Shown here: positions 41,201-53,125 of the stretch, in pieces
How the letters are laid out: the number at the start of each line of letters is the position of its first letter
Numbering within the stretch: position 1 is the stretch's first letter
Source of the DNA: Cryptomeria japonica
Taxonomy: Eukaryota > Streptophyta > Pinopsida > Cupressales > Cupressaceae
Direction of reading: 5' to 3'
Length of the DNA: 64,000 nucleotides
Assembly: GCF_030272615.1 (NCBI RefSeq)
Contig: NC_081407.1
Span: 374,079,087-374,143,086 of the forward strand
Position numbers and translations under genes: made by a program
The notes under the pieces: model-generated
The model's input: the letters and a program-made list of their open reading frames with translations, nothing else
Told to the model about the DNA's origin: nothing
Database searches by the model: none

Positions 41201-44200
41201 GAATCCGACATCCAATAATTTTTTTAGTTCTGCCTTGACTAGAAGAGCAATATGCGGATGCATTTTCCTTAACTTCTGTTTGACTGGTTTATCTCTTGGA
41301 TTAACATTCAAGTGATGCATAATAAGTTCTAGATATAACCCTGACATGTCTGCATATGACCAGGAAAAATTGATTTGCCATCGTTTGAAAAATTCTATAT
41401 ATTGTTTCATTTCTTGCTCAGATAAAGAAGTTGCTAGATGAAGAATCTTTGGTTGCTCTTTTGTGCCAATGTTAACTGCCTCTATTGGTTCTATTAGAAT
41501 GGATGACCTTTCTTGATAGTGTTCAGGTAAAGTGTCAAATCTCCCATCTTCCGGTGCCTCAAGGAGGTTTTCACCATTGGATGCGTCCTTTGTTTTTACT
41601 TTTTCTTGATCTAATGTTGCCAATAAATGGTTTTCAACATTAGACCTGATGCTATTTTCTTTATTTTCATTTTTGCGACTAGGAGATTTGGCACCCACTT
41701 GACTGGAAGATGCGTTGCTGAAATTCCCGGTGAGAGTTGTTACGGGTTCGATTGCATTAAGATATACAGATATGGCATGGTTGTTTGGAAAGGTATCAAT
41801 GGCGGTATGTCCTTCATTTTCCCAATCAATAAGCTCAGGATGTAGGAGAGGTAAGGGATCGTTAGGTTGAGATGTTTCAAGGGTATTAAGGGTCATGATA
41901 TATGTGTCAAATTTTTCAGTACGTAGGTCCATGTCTAGAACAGTACTCTCAGAATGACCTTGTATAAGAAAATCCTGATCGTCCTCGATTAAGTCCAAGT
42001 TAGTCAAATGTGGTTCTAATTCAAGTGAACTAGTTCCTGACGTTTGTCTTGCATATGTGTGAACTATATCGACTTCTACATCTCCTTCAAAGCAACTTTC
42101 TTCAGTAGAGTCTTTAGAATGATAGGAATCCCATTCCCACTCATTAGAATCTGTCTCACTGACAGCTTGTAATCTACAGATTTTATCATACAACATTTCT
42201 TCTGTTATTCTTAATATATCTTGTCTTCTTTCATGTTCAGCTTCTTCAAGACTGAGATTGAGTTCTATCAACCTTGTTATGAGCTCTCCTAGATTTGTAC
42301 TAGGATCATGCTTGTTTTGATCAAGATTTAATGCTACTTGAGAGGTACTTTTGGTTTGTTTTTCTTGTTGATCTGAAGCTTGCTACTTTTCCCATTTCAT
42401 TGTTTGTGCTTGTTGCTCCCTTTCAATAACAAGTTGTTCTTGTCTATTCTCATATTCCTCTTGTTGTTGACTAAAAAGTGTATCTTTTGTTAAATTAGCT
42501 TGTCCATACCCTATGCTTGATTTGTCTGTAGCTTGCTGAGTATAAGGTTGGATAGGTTCTGAGATACCTTCTTTTCTTTTCCCTATAGGACCGGTTCCAG
42601 TGTATCCCATCTTTCTGAGGATAATAAATCCTTTTCCATATTTTTCTGTAGGTATACGAACATTGTTGATCTTTTGTTGGACCTCTTCATCCTTGTGTAG
42701 CCACTGTAGTACATCTTTGTCTTCTATTTCCTCTGATAAGGTCCCAGCACTAATAAATGCTCCATCAAATATTGGAAGATATTTTACAACTAGTCGTTGT
42801 GTAGAGTTTGATGGTTTTCCCAACGATTTAGCAGAGAGTGGTATTTGTGATATCGAATATTCTTTATTTCCTCGATCTTTTAGCTGCATTTATTTTTCCA
42901 TACTTGACATAATAGAAGCAAATGATTGTTCCTTGGATTGTGTGTTTGAAGATGATGCCTCCCTATTATGAGGAACGGTGACTTCTTGAGCTATTTTGAG
43001 ATTGCTGCAATATTGAAAAGGATTTGAATTTGAAGAGATAGTGATTTCCTCTCCATTGTATGGAAATTTTACACATTGATGGTATGTTGATGGGACAACT
43101 TGCAGGTCATGGATCCATGGTCTCCCTAGGAGTATATTATATGATAGATCCAAGTCTAGAACTTGGCATTCTGTATCTTTCTGCAAAGGTCCCACTCTGA
43201 TGGGTAGTATCACAATTCCTTTGGAGGAACGCTCTTCTTCATCATAGGCTTTTATAGTGATCCTTTTCCGAGCATCAACTGCATCTTTTGAATATCCTAA
43301 AGCATGAACAAGACTTAATGAACAAATATTTAGACCAGCTCCTCCATCTATTAGGACATGTTTAACGCACGTTTTATGAATGATGACTTTGATATGCAAG
43401 GGAGAATTGTGGGGATGTTGCAAGGACATGTCATCTTGTTCAGTGAATGATAAGCAGTAAGGGGTTGTGAGGTGTCCCACCATGGTTTGGAATTGATCAA
43501 TATCAAGATCTTTTGATACAGTGGTATCTACTAATGCTCGTTCAAGAATTTCCTTGTGTGCGGGTGAAAGTTTCAAAAGCTCCAAGATGGATATCTGCGC
43601 AGGTGTTTTCTGCAATTGTTCCACTAAATTGCATTGTTTTGTTGTGGATGATGCGTTTGTTGTAGGACTTGGCAAAATAACTTTGGCTTTGCTTCTTGTT
43701 ATAGCTTGAGCATGTTCTTGATCTTGTTTTTCTTTAACTACAATCACGTTTACCACATTATCATATGTATGAGCGTAATTTACCTTTGATTTACCCTTAC
43801 CATTGTTTATTGTTGATGATTCACCTTTCTCATAGTTGGGAAGTGGAGTTTTAAAGCTGTATGAGATTCATTTGTTGTATGTCCATCCACCGTTATTACT
43901 CCTTTGTCAATCAAATCTTGTATGACATGTCTTAACTTTTGACAATTATCTATGAGATGTCCTTTGTTTCGATGAAAATCGCAATATTGATGATCATTCC
44001 ACTAGTGTGGTTTTGTTTGAGGTTCATAGTTGCTTTCTTCTGGCAAAGAAATCAATTTGTTAGCAGTAAGTGTTTTTAATACTGACCCCAGGGGTTCACC
44101 AATGTCTGTAAATTGTCTTTGAAAGAATGTTTTGATAGTTGCTCTTTGGTGATTATTATTTTGCTGTGTTGTTGTCGAGTGAGTAGATAAATTGAAAACC

Positions 44201-45499
44201 GGTTGTTTTGGTTTTACATTATTATTATCTACTATTCCTTTCATTGACGACATTTCGATTTCTATTACAAAACTTTGGTTTATCATTGTGATTGTTGTTA
44301 TTATTGTTGTTAGGTGGATGGACTCCTTCTTTGTATATTTTCAACTCACCTTTCTTTATCACAGCTTCCTCCATTCTGATTCCATTATCAACCATTTTTC
44401 CAAAGCTTTGATTTCCTTGCATTTTTAAGTAATAACTCATTTGATCATTTAAGTTGTCAATGAATATGTCCATTTTTTCATACTTTGGCATTGTGAGAGG
44501 ATACCGTGATGCTAGGCGTCTCCATCGTTGTAAGAATGTCATGAAGGGTTCTCCACTTTTTTGTTTAGTGTTACAGAGGTCTGGCATGGTCACTTCATGT
44601 TGTATATTGTAGGAATATTGTGAAATAAATTTATCTACCAACTCTGAAAATGATCTTATTCCAGGTGCAAGTTTGGAAAACCACTCCATAGCTAGTCCCG
44701 TTAAGCTTTTTAGAAATAGTCTCATTAAGTAGGTATCTTCGTGTGCAAACTCCATACTCATGGTACAAAATTCTCTTATATGAGCTTGAGGATCAGAGCT
44801 TCCATCATATTTTTCATATCTCGGAGTTTCAAAACCTATTGGAAATGGTATCATGTTTAGATTTCTGTCAAATGGATAAGGACAGATTTCTTGAAGTGAA
44901 TATCGTCTAACATTTCCTCTTTGCATCTCTTGGATTTGTGTTTGCATTGCTTGCAGTTGTTGTGTGAGAGTCATGATAGGATTATCGACATGATTTGTTC
45001 TTGCATGACCATGATTTTGTGCTCTAGTAGGATCTGGATCTTGTCTTGTTTCATCCCTAGTCCTTCTTGTACTCTCATCGAATTGAATGTTATTCAAAAT
45101 TTCTACTTCATCTGTTTTGGGGATGTAAGTCTCTTCATTGTTTTTGGTGTTAATAGGGATTGACATGTTATTCATTTTGATACTAAAGATGTCCTCATGT
45201 TTTTCGCTATTAGGGGGAGGGTCACTTTTCTTTTGCGTTAATTTGTTCAAATCAAAATCTTGAGGGAGTGTAGCACCAGATTTGGCTAACATTAGAAAAT
45301 ATTTTTCTTTTTCTTCCTCCAACAATTTTCGCATAAATTTGTCGAATTGAGGGTCCTTTTTGATGTCTTTGATGTTTTGTTTTGTTATTTCTCCTTCCCC
45401 TTGTATTTCATCTTCATGTTCCATGATTCTAGTTGTTTCTAATGTTTCAATTTCGGTCTCTATAATTTTTCGTCTTTGAGATCTAGTTAGGACGGGCAT
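38207..45499 (-). pseudogene. gag-pol: E2 gag-pol polyprotein, broken
   Basis: About 2430 codons, mostly in one frame, collinear with E1 gag-pol. Open pieces: 45499-44225 (Gag), 44286-44002 (shifted frame), 43756-42890 (protease, LIDGGAG), 42889-42383 (G-patch-like, YGKGFIILRKMGYTG), 42271-40319 (reverse transcriptase, YVDD near 40820), 40114-39635 (second RNase H, WQLYFDGS), 39532-38813 and 38725-38207 (integrase and C-terminus). A CHHC knuckle, CDFHRNKGHLIDNC, lies near 43950-43990 after a stop. Breaks are in-frame stops (for example at the Gln of the E1 phrase FEQIPRE), and two shifts near 44250 and 43860. The integrase catalytic Glu codon is a stop (38765-38767). Not functional. Confidence 0.92.
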
Positions 45500-45626
45500 A
45501 CACGTGACGATTTAAGCACATTATAACAGACACCATGTGCTTATGCTTACTGCAATTTGACTAGACAAAAATGACAACTCTGAAATAGGTATGTAAGACT
45601 CAGTTCTGGACTGACAAATGCAGAGT

Positions 45627-45783
45627 TTCGTACGACAGATTATGCAGCATAGGACGACAAAAGATACAAGATAGAATGATAGACTAGTGACTTCATGTGA
45701 ACAACAGTTTTTTGTACGACATAGAACCTTGACTCATATGACAGAAGATCAAGCAATACGACAAAGAATCCTGACTCGTACGA
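45627..45783 (-). repeat. E2 leader array near gag: TCGTACGA-type motif
   Basis: Plus-strand TCGTACGAC and degraded forms at about 45628, 45650, 45712, 45734, 45755 and 45776, mostly at 21-22-bp steps with one gap. The core CGTACG is self-complementary. Confidence 0.7.
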
Positions 45784-47090
45784 TAGGTAACCTGACAGAG
45801 ATAACAAGTGTTTGTTTGTTTGAGTTTTTGATCACTGAATTTTGATATTTTGCTTTGGTTTTTCAGTTTTAAGTGTCTAATTTTACAATTTAGGGATGAA
45901 TACATAGAAAACACACGATGTGATAAATGACTCCAATCAAGCTAAACCCTAAGGAAGTTGGATGAGAATGAAAACCTTTGCTTTCTGACTTAGGTACACA
46001 CCCAATAGCTAATCAGAATATGGCTGTTGAGTCTCACGCAATGGATTCTCAACGCCATATTATCCGACTCCAAACGCTAATGGGGGCATGATATGGCAAG
46101 TGTCTTGGGAGAGTTACTATCTCTCTTGCACAAAGATTATCACCCTTTCGGAGGTGAATCGGGTAGCTTCTATTTTAACCAACACTAGTAAGGGATCCAT
46201 TCGGCGCGTCGAGGTATAAACTCAATTAAGAGGTCTCCCAACCTTGAAAACCAAGGTTTGATATACCCGAAGGTATGGAGGAGAACTATTCCTGAGCACT
46301 GTCGCTGCTTTGATTTTCATCAAAAACATATTTATTATATAGTGGGTTGGATTACTTGGCATTAGCCATTCCCACTTAGGTCGTTCCCCTCTCATTGGCC
46401 TTAATGGCTAAGAGTTAATAACTCCTTGGGAGGGCAGACCTGCTAAAGAGATGCACTAATGAAAACAAAAAGATGAGTCTAGCTTTCTGATCACCTAAGA
46501 AAGGTGAGAGCATACTCGCCTATCATGAAAGACACACAAGACATGATAGTTCATTTCTTTAAGCCCAAATTGAAATGTGCCTAAAAATCTTAAAGAATAC
46601 ACAAAGTTTTTTTTTTTTGCTGAATCCTTAGGCAACCTGCAAAAACTCATTAGTAGTCATTGTTTTGAATTTTGTCTTTGACAAGCGTCCTGCATAAAAG
46701 AGTTAGGTTGCAAACATCTCATAGACATAACAAGATTAGCATTAGTGATCCAAACTATGAATTTTTCAAAAAAAATTATATGAAATTTTATCCTAACTTC
46801 AGATAGGCATAACTTTCTGCTTGGGACTCGAAATTACAAGCCGTTTACCTCATTGGAAAGGTCTCCAAGATTTCTAGATGCAATTTTCAAAGGGCATGGC
46901 TTTTAGGCATTCTTAGGGGCTAAAAATGACCACAAAGCCTTCAAAAACGCAAATTACCGACGTATAGGCAAATTTGAAATTTCTAATTTGCAGTTTTTTC
47001 AAAAAAAATCACAGATGCAGAAACTTGTATGAAATGATTTATCAGACAGAACAACAAATGATTAGATTTCGCATATGGACCAAAAATGAC

Positions 47091-47315
47091 TCGTAAGACA
47101 TAAGATTTAACAACCAGAAATTCGTACGACACAAAATTAGCTCTAGTATGAGTGTGAAAATCAACTCGTACGACATAGGATCAGCCTAGTACGAGTAAAG
47201 AATTTGCAGTCTAAAATCTCGTATGAGTTAGGATTATAACTCGTACGAGTCAGGATGAGGTGTCGTCCGAGACTAAAAGGAAGTTCGTACGAGCTAGAAA
47301 GGCAACTCATATAAC
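47091..47315 (-). repeat. E2 leader array near primer site: TCGTACGA-type motif
   Basis: Copies at about 47091, 47122, 47144, 47166, 47187, 47219, 47241, 47263, 47285 and 47307 (steps 31, 22, 22, 21, 32, 22, 22, 22, 22). Variants include TAGTACGAG, TCGTATGAG and TCGTCCGAG. Position corresponds to array C of E1. Confidence 0.8.
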
Positions 47316-47381
47316 AATCTAATTCTGATCCGGCAGAGATGAAGTTTGAGGAAGCTTGGGAGGCTGGAAATGATGATTTCG

Positions 47382-47399
47382 GCCCCATGGTGGGCACCA
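47382..47399 (-). promoter_or_regulatory. E2 primer binding site
   Basis: Minus strand TGGTGCCCACCATGGGGC, three bases after the 5' LTR end at 47403. Different from the E1 site, so the two elements probably use different tRNAs. Confidence 0.8.
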
Positions 47400-47402
47400 A
47401 AA

Positions 47403-48347
47403 TGTCGTGCTCTGTGAAGTGTACCTGTACCTGCAAACACAATGCACTCAATAAATCATTACAAGCAATGGTTAGAAGATATAATCAATGAAACACAAAA
47501 CCATAGCTAATCGACTTATTGCCTCCTAGTAAATGCGAGTATGAATTTTGCTCTCAGATCTTAGTATGCAAATTCCAGTGACTTGACTACACTTAGATGG
47601 AGGATTTGAATGATTAAGATGCATGATCTAGCATGATAGCATGATTAAGCTATATGAATTCATGATTATCCTAGCATGAATAAGCTAAGAGTTAAGCTGA
47701 AATGAGCATGAAAACATTGCTAAAACTGATAAACTATAAGCTAGATGCCTATAGTAACAATGCAAATGAGCTAAAATTGAGCATGAATTAGTAAAGTGGC
47801 TGAATTCATGAATTGGCCATTTGTTCTCCAAAATAGGGTCTATTTATAGGATTTCCCAAGGCTAGGGGTGATGTGGCAAGATTCAACAGTCAAGATTGAT
47901 TTGAAGATATCAATGGTTAAATTGGAGGAGGTTGGCAAAGGGGGTTGGATTAAAGGGAACACTTAGTGACAAGTGTCACAAAGGTTCTAGAAGATGTTGG
48001 ATGAAAGGGGACAAGGTGGTAGGTAGAATGGGTTAGGTTTTGAATTTAGAAATTCATTTAATAGGCAAATGGCTAATTAGTTTCAACAACTCATGAATTT
48101 GAATTGTTTTAATTAATTAGGAGTTGGAAGAAATTATTTTGGTGGAGGGAATCAATTAATTTGAATTAATTAATTAAAGGGGTGAAATGAAATGAACCTA
48201 TTTAATAAATCCTTAGATTTATTAATAAGTAGATGAAAAAGAGATTTAATCAAATTGCTTAGTGAATTCAATTAAATTGGGGAGGAGGATTAATTAAATA
48301 ATTGCTTATTTAATTAATTATCTTCAGACCATTTTTAGGTGTGTACA
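47403..48347 (-). repeat. E2 5' LTR, full length
   Basis: 945 bp with TG...CA ends. The left end is fixed by the primer site. The first 40 bp have no counterpart in the 3' LTR. Confidence 0.85.
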
Positions 48348-48437
48348 GTTGTCATCTTGAGTTACCGTGATAGCTTCCAGGTTGAGAAAACATTTCTGAA
48401 GAATCTGCAGTCTTGGCAATAAGAGCAGTTGAAGCTC

Positions 48438-51362
48438 CTACAAATCTTTAGTCCGATTGCTAATCTCTGAGTCCATCTTGGCTGTCTGACGCTGATAATG
48501 ACGAACAATTTTCCCATATGTAGTGAAGAGATCATAGGGCATCTTGAAGGTGTTTATGTATGCCTGGAACTCCGATTGGAGTTTATCTTTCTGTTTAAGG
48601 ACATCGTCACAAAATAGATGGGGTTGGCAGATTTTACTCAGAAGTAATTTACCCTCATCTATAGCAACATTGATATCCTTCTGTTGTTTCAGTAGTTGTG
48701 TCCGGAGCTCATTCATTTTCTTAAGTAACGTCCGGAGCTCATTCATTTTCTTGACTAAGGAAGTGTTGAGTGCCCTTTCATGATTCTTCTTTGTAGTTGT
48801 TTCCGCAACATCTTCCAAGCATTGTACTTAGTCCTCCACTACGGTACATAGAAGTTTAAGCTTGGATAGAGAGGAATCAGTACTGGGGAGGTTGGTACCT
48901 GGAATTAGACTGGTAAGGGTGTCAACTGCAATTTGTATGACATCCTATTCTTTTTTCCTCCGCAACTCTTCCAGTCTCTCATGTGCAAGTTTGTTACCTC
49001 GTAGCAGCTCAGACTCATCTGTTGATTGAAGATCAATAGCACTGGTGGTATCAACCTCTTTGGTTTGATCATCGGTTGCCTTAGGAGTTTGCCCTCCTTC
49101 TTTTGTTTTGATCTCTGCTTCTTTTTTCTTCTCTGATTCCTTCTGCTCTTCTGCTCTTTTCTTATCCTCTTCTTTCTTTTTTTGCTTCTCTTCTTGTTTT
49201 TTCTTTTCTTCCTCCTCTTCTTTCCTCTTCTCCTCTTCTTTCCTCTTCTCCTCCTCTTTCTTCTTCTCTTCCTCTTTCTTCTTTTCTTCCTCTTTCTTCT
49301 TCTCTGACTCTTTCCTCTTGATTTCTTCTTGCCTTTCTTTTTTTTCTTGCTTTTTCTTCATTTGTTCTTTGTCCTGCTTTTCTTTCTTGGCTTGTTCCTT
49401 ATCAGGAGTGACATCCTCATTATCTAAGGCATCAACATCAATAGTGTCAATTTGCTCTGTCTCTCTTTCAACTTCACTGTCAAATACTTCATCCGTTTTT
49501 CCTGATGATAGGTCAGGTTCTTGTTCAGCCTTCTTATTGGCTTCAGATACTTGGTGTATTCTGACAGCAGCTTTGACATGTATATGAGTATCCTTTTCCA
49601 CTTCAGAAGTTTTACCTTCTAGTAGTCTGAGTCTTCTCCTTCTCATGAAGAAGATGCCTTTGTTCTTATCCATTATTTCAAATAATTCTGAATTAGAAGC
49701 ATGAGGAAAATATTGTGCAAAAATTTTCTCCTTGATCTCATGTTCTCTTTCAATGGCAATGCGCAATTTATTATCTGAAGAATTATACAAAGAATTTGTT
49801 GTAACCAATCTAATCTCAAATGGTGACTGATCATTAAAACATAAATATTTGTTGACTTCCTGTTCTACCTCCTCTTTCTCATTATCATTAAAATCATCAA
49901 AATACTCCTTTAAATCATCAAACACTTTTCTCCTAATATTCTTAATTGTCCTCTAACAATGTGTCATTGGTTTATAAGAGGAAATATCTATATTTACCAG
50001 TGTTGAAGTTGCAGGTACATTACCAGTAGACTTTGCCTTCTTGCTTGATTGCCTTGTCTTCTTTGGTTGAATTTCTGGTTCAGTGTCCTCTGATTCCGGT
50101 GAGCTGGTTTTGGTTTTCCGCTTCCTCTCAAATACCTTTGCTGGAATAACCTCAGGTTTCTTCTTAGCTGGTGACCGCTTGGTCACTTTTAGACTGGCAA
50201 AGGTAACTGGTGTAGATACCAATTGCACTGCTTTGCCCTTTTTCTATTTTGGGTCTTCAACCGGTGTGACCCTCTCCAAGTAGGTACCATTTCTCTTTTT
50301 CAATGCATCCAGTGGTGAGGCAAGTAGGGTAGAGGCATACCCAATAAATAGGTCATTCACCACTTCATAACCCATAGGTTCAATTGCTTCCTTTCTCGGT
50401 TCCACCGCTTCCATTATGCATTCATCTACCTTTATTGTGAAGCAGATATCATCTTTATATTCCTTCACAATATCATCAGATATCCTCATTCTCTGGTTCA
50501 TTTTCCGCTTGAATTCATTAAAATACTTGTTTAGAACCTCAGGATATCCAGTTCCTACTACTTGTAGACTTTCTTGATTTTCCTGGAAACAGGTAAGTCA
50601 GCAGACCATTGCACATCACCTACTCCAGGGAAATAACCTTGAAAGTAGAAGAATAAACCGACTAGAAGTTATCCAAACCTGAACCTTAGAGAATTGTCCT
50701 GTTTGATGGAATTCAGGTTCAGTAGCAATTGCTTCTATAGACAGGTACATAGGTCAAATGTAGTGTCTTCCTTAATCATTCTATAAGCAGCATTTACTGT
50801 AGAAGTAGGGACAAAATTCATTCTGCTGGCATAGAATATCCGGTAACCAATTACCATGCAAGCATATTTCACTAGATCATCTTTGATGGTGTTGACGGTC
50901 ATCGCCCGTTGGTCACTCACAGAACTGGTGAGCTTTGTCATTTCCGTTTTGGTGACCTTTCGTAGAGTTGGTACCTCTCCAATATTGCAGAAACCAGTGA
51001 CGACATGAATTGCTTCTAGTGTACTTGATATACATCTTATCACCATGTACTCTACTGAGGATGATGCGGATATGTTCTTCTATGAACTCTTCTAGAAAGT
51101 ACACCGCATTGTGCAGTTTCATCTTCTCAAGGACATTATACTCAGGTTTGATCTTCTTATCATCCCCACAGAATAGACTTAGCTGGGAATGAATCACTAG
51201 GGATCCTAGGTCTTCCAATTTACAGTCAATATAACCGGAAATATCTCCCTCAACAATATCTCAGGCGGGTATTTGAGATAGGGCATTATATTTCATTTTC
51301 TTTTGAAGGAATTCAACTGAATCTGCAGGTGCACTAGAACTAGAGTGTGATGCAGAAGCCAT
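48438..51362 (-). pseudogene. Second long ORF of the outer element, unknown function, broken
   Basis: About 975 codons, starting MASASHSSSSAPADSVEF at 51362. Open pieces at 51218-50913, 50501-50244, 50228-49953, 49925-48945 and 48818-48438 are all in one frame. 51046-50735 is in another, so two compensating shifts and several stops have occurred. Features in order: a soluble N-terminal region (ISGYIDCKLEDLGSLVIHS), a Lys/Ser/Pro-rich stretch (KRSPAKKKPEVIPAKVFERK), an acidic region, a long Lys/Glu coiled coil or single alpha-helix (about 49420-49110), and a C-terminal helical part with a duplicated KKMNELRT phrase. No retrotransposon enzyme motif is visible. I do not recognise the family. It could be a captured plant gene or a lineage-specific ORF. 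Confidence 0.6.
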
Positions 51363-51851
51363 GATAAGAAAGAAATTTGAGAAATACCTTCACAATCCAA
51401 AATTTAGCGTTTGGCAATGTCACTCACAATACACCACTTCGGTTGCACGATTACCGCTTAGTGTTCTTCACTGATAGATTGAAAAAGATCTCTGGATTCC
51501 TTTGCAAGATTTTTGAATTCACTTTGAATCGCTAGATGAATTGCTCTTTGTCACTCTATTCTTGAAAATTCTTCTCTCAAAAACTGATAAGTGATAATGA
51601 TGACGAAAATCTCTTTTAAATAAAATTTCACCTACCATAATAAATGCATCAGTGTTAGGGCACAAACCCTAATTTTTCCTTTTACCGCTTCAAGTCTTCT
51701 ATCGACTGACAGGTAACATATAACGGTTAAGGTCTTTACCAATATAAACCGGGGGTTCAAAATATTTCACTGATATGTTCCCCCTAAGCTTTTTTAAAGC
51801 TCAGTTTGCTGGTTCAGAGACTTCCACACTAGGTGTAGAAACCGGTTCATC

Positions 51852-53087
51852 CTATGACACTTCTTCTAGTTTCTTTTTCCAAGTTTTATTCATTTCCATT
51901 TGAATGGTTTCAACATCAATCTTCCCTTCTGGATTGATCCGTATATCATCCGATAGGTTCTTTCTCAGTCTGCAAGTTCTGGCAGTGTGTCCCGGTTTAT
52001 TACAATGATAGGATACCATTCCAAGTGTTCTCCATGGTCCATTATTCATACTTCCATTCTTCCTTCTGCATGTTGCAGTAGTGTGACCGCTACCACGACA
52101 GATCAAACAGGTTGCTCTCGAACTAGTTGCCGCTTGATAACCAACTAACTGATGGTCATAGGTATTGTATCAGTTGGGATTTCAGTTTATAGAGGGTTCC
52201 AGGATAACTCCTTGAGTCGTTGGAGGATATCTCCCAGTGTTGTGCAAAACAGACCTGCATTCAAATGCTCTATGCCCAAACTTGTTGCATGCATAACAGT
52301 TTCCATTGAATCTATTGGATCTAGGCTTATTGTTTAGAAAATAAGGAAAATTGTTGTAGGCCTTGCTTCTACACACATTAGCAGTACATCCTTCTTTGAG
52401 ACAATTAAAGCAAACAGGTTTAAATTTTTGCTTACCTTTATTCTTGGATGTTGGTTGCTTCTTTGATGCTTTAGCTTTTGTTCCGGAGGTCTCACCTTCC
52501 TCATACCCAGAGAAACCAAGTCCAGTGGTACTCTTTACTAGTTTTGCTGATTCCAGCTTTTGCTCTAGCTTAGCAATACTTTGATTGAATTTGGCAAGTA
52601 TCTCCTTTGACTCAGTAAGTTCCTTGGAAATAGTAGCATTGGATTTCATCAAGGTTGTATTCTCAAAAATAGCCATGTTTAGTTCACCTTGCATTTCTTC
52701 TTTTTCCACTTTACTCACTTGGAGATGAGTGGTAAGCGTACTGATTTCTTGCTTCAACTTGGATATCTCATGATCTTTGTCTTTTACCAGATCTTCACCT
52801 TTCCTTCTGCTCTCAAGCTCTTGACCGATTTTGATAGTCAGTCCTTCCAACTCTTTTCTCAGTTTGGCTTTAGATTCATTCAGTTTTTCAAATTCTTCAA
52901 CTAGGGAATCCATGTCTGCTTCATCAGAAGAGCAATTTTTAGTAAGTTCCATCAATTTCTCAACATGCTCTCTTCTTTTGGCCAAAAAGGCTTTATACTT
53001 GACTTTGAGTTCATCATAAGCTCTCTTAGTCTGAGTGAGACAATGAGTAAGTTCCCTCACACTGTATTCCCCCATATCACCTTCCAA
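51852..53087 (-). pseudogene. Gag-like zinc-knuckle protein of the outer element
   Basis: Frame 53087-52182 (301 codons) continues in the same frame at 52106-51852 after a stop. The first ~190 residues are a predicted coiled coil (heptad-like Leu/Glu/Lys). A basic linker and knuckles follow: CFNCLKEGCTANVC (the usual His is Cys), CYACNKFGHRAFEC (intact), CLICRGSGHTTATC (intact, beyond the stop) and YHCNKPGHTARTC (first Cys lost). No UBN2-type Gag core of ordinary copia elements is visible, so the N-terminal part is unusual. The start lies about 25 bases after the primer site, a very short leader. Gag packages element RNA; whether this form could do so is inference. Confidence 0.7.
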
Positions 53088-53110
53088 GTGGTTAGACTTA
53101 TAGAAAGGTT

Positions 53111-53123
53111 GGCTCTGATACCA
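53111..53123 (-). promoter_or_regulatory. Outer element primer binding site (initiator tRNA-Met type)
   Basis: Minus strand TGGTATCAGAGCC just inside the 5' LTR. This is the classic sequence pairing with the 3' end of plant initiator tRNA-Met, usual in Ty1/copia elements. Confidence 0.92.
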
Positions 53124-53125
53124 AT

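Larger units (their letters stand above)
45500..47381 (-). other. E2 leader
   Basis: 1.9 kb without a supported gene. Has motif arrays at both ends and a middle block (45950-46560) with landmarks shared with the E1 leader. A poly-T run is at 46607-46618. Confidence 0.6.
35445..48347 (-). mobile_element. E2: decayed Ty3/Gypsy element, Tat group, nested in the outer element
   Basis: 12.9 kb on the minus strand. 5' LTR 47403-48347 (945 bp); 3' LTR 35445-36349 (905 bp), missing the outermost 40 bp. The shared LTR part shows about a dozen differences over 905 bp. Order as in E1: primer site, leader with two short-motif arrays, gag-pol (broken), T-rich spacer, hairpin repeats, polypurine tract, 3' LTR. 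There is no PMD gene. No target duplication is found, as expected if the left end and its flank were deleted. Confidence 0.92.

Noticed and set aside
35440-48352. Target duplication for E2 (aaata versus gttgt)
   Set aside because: No match. Better explained by the missing 40 bp of the left LTR than by a different boundary.
49108-49587. 159-codon Ser/Phe-rich plus-strand frame
   Set aside because: Complement of the Lys/Glu coiled-coil region of the outer element's second ORF; low complexity.
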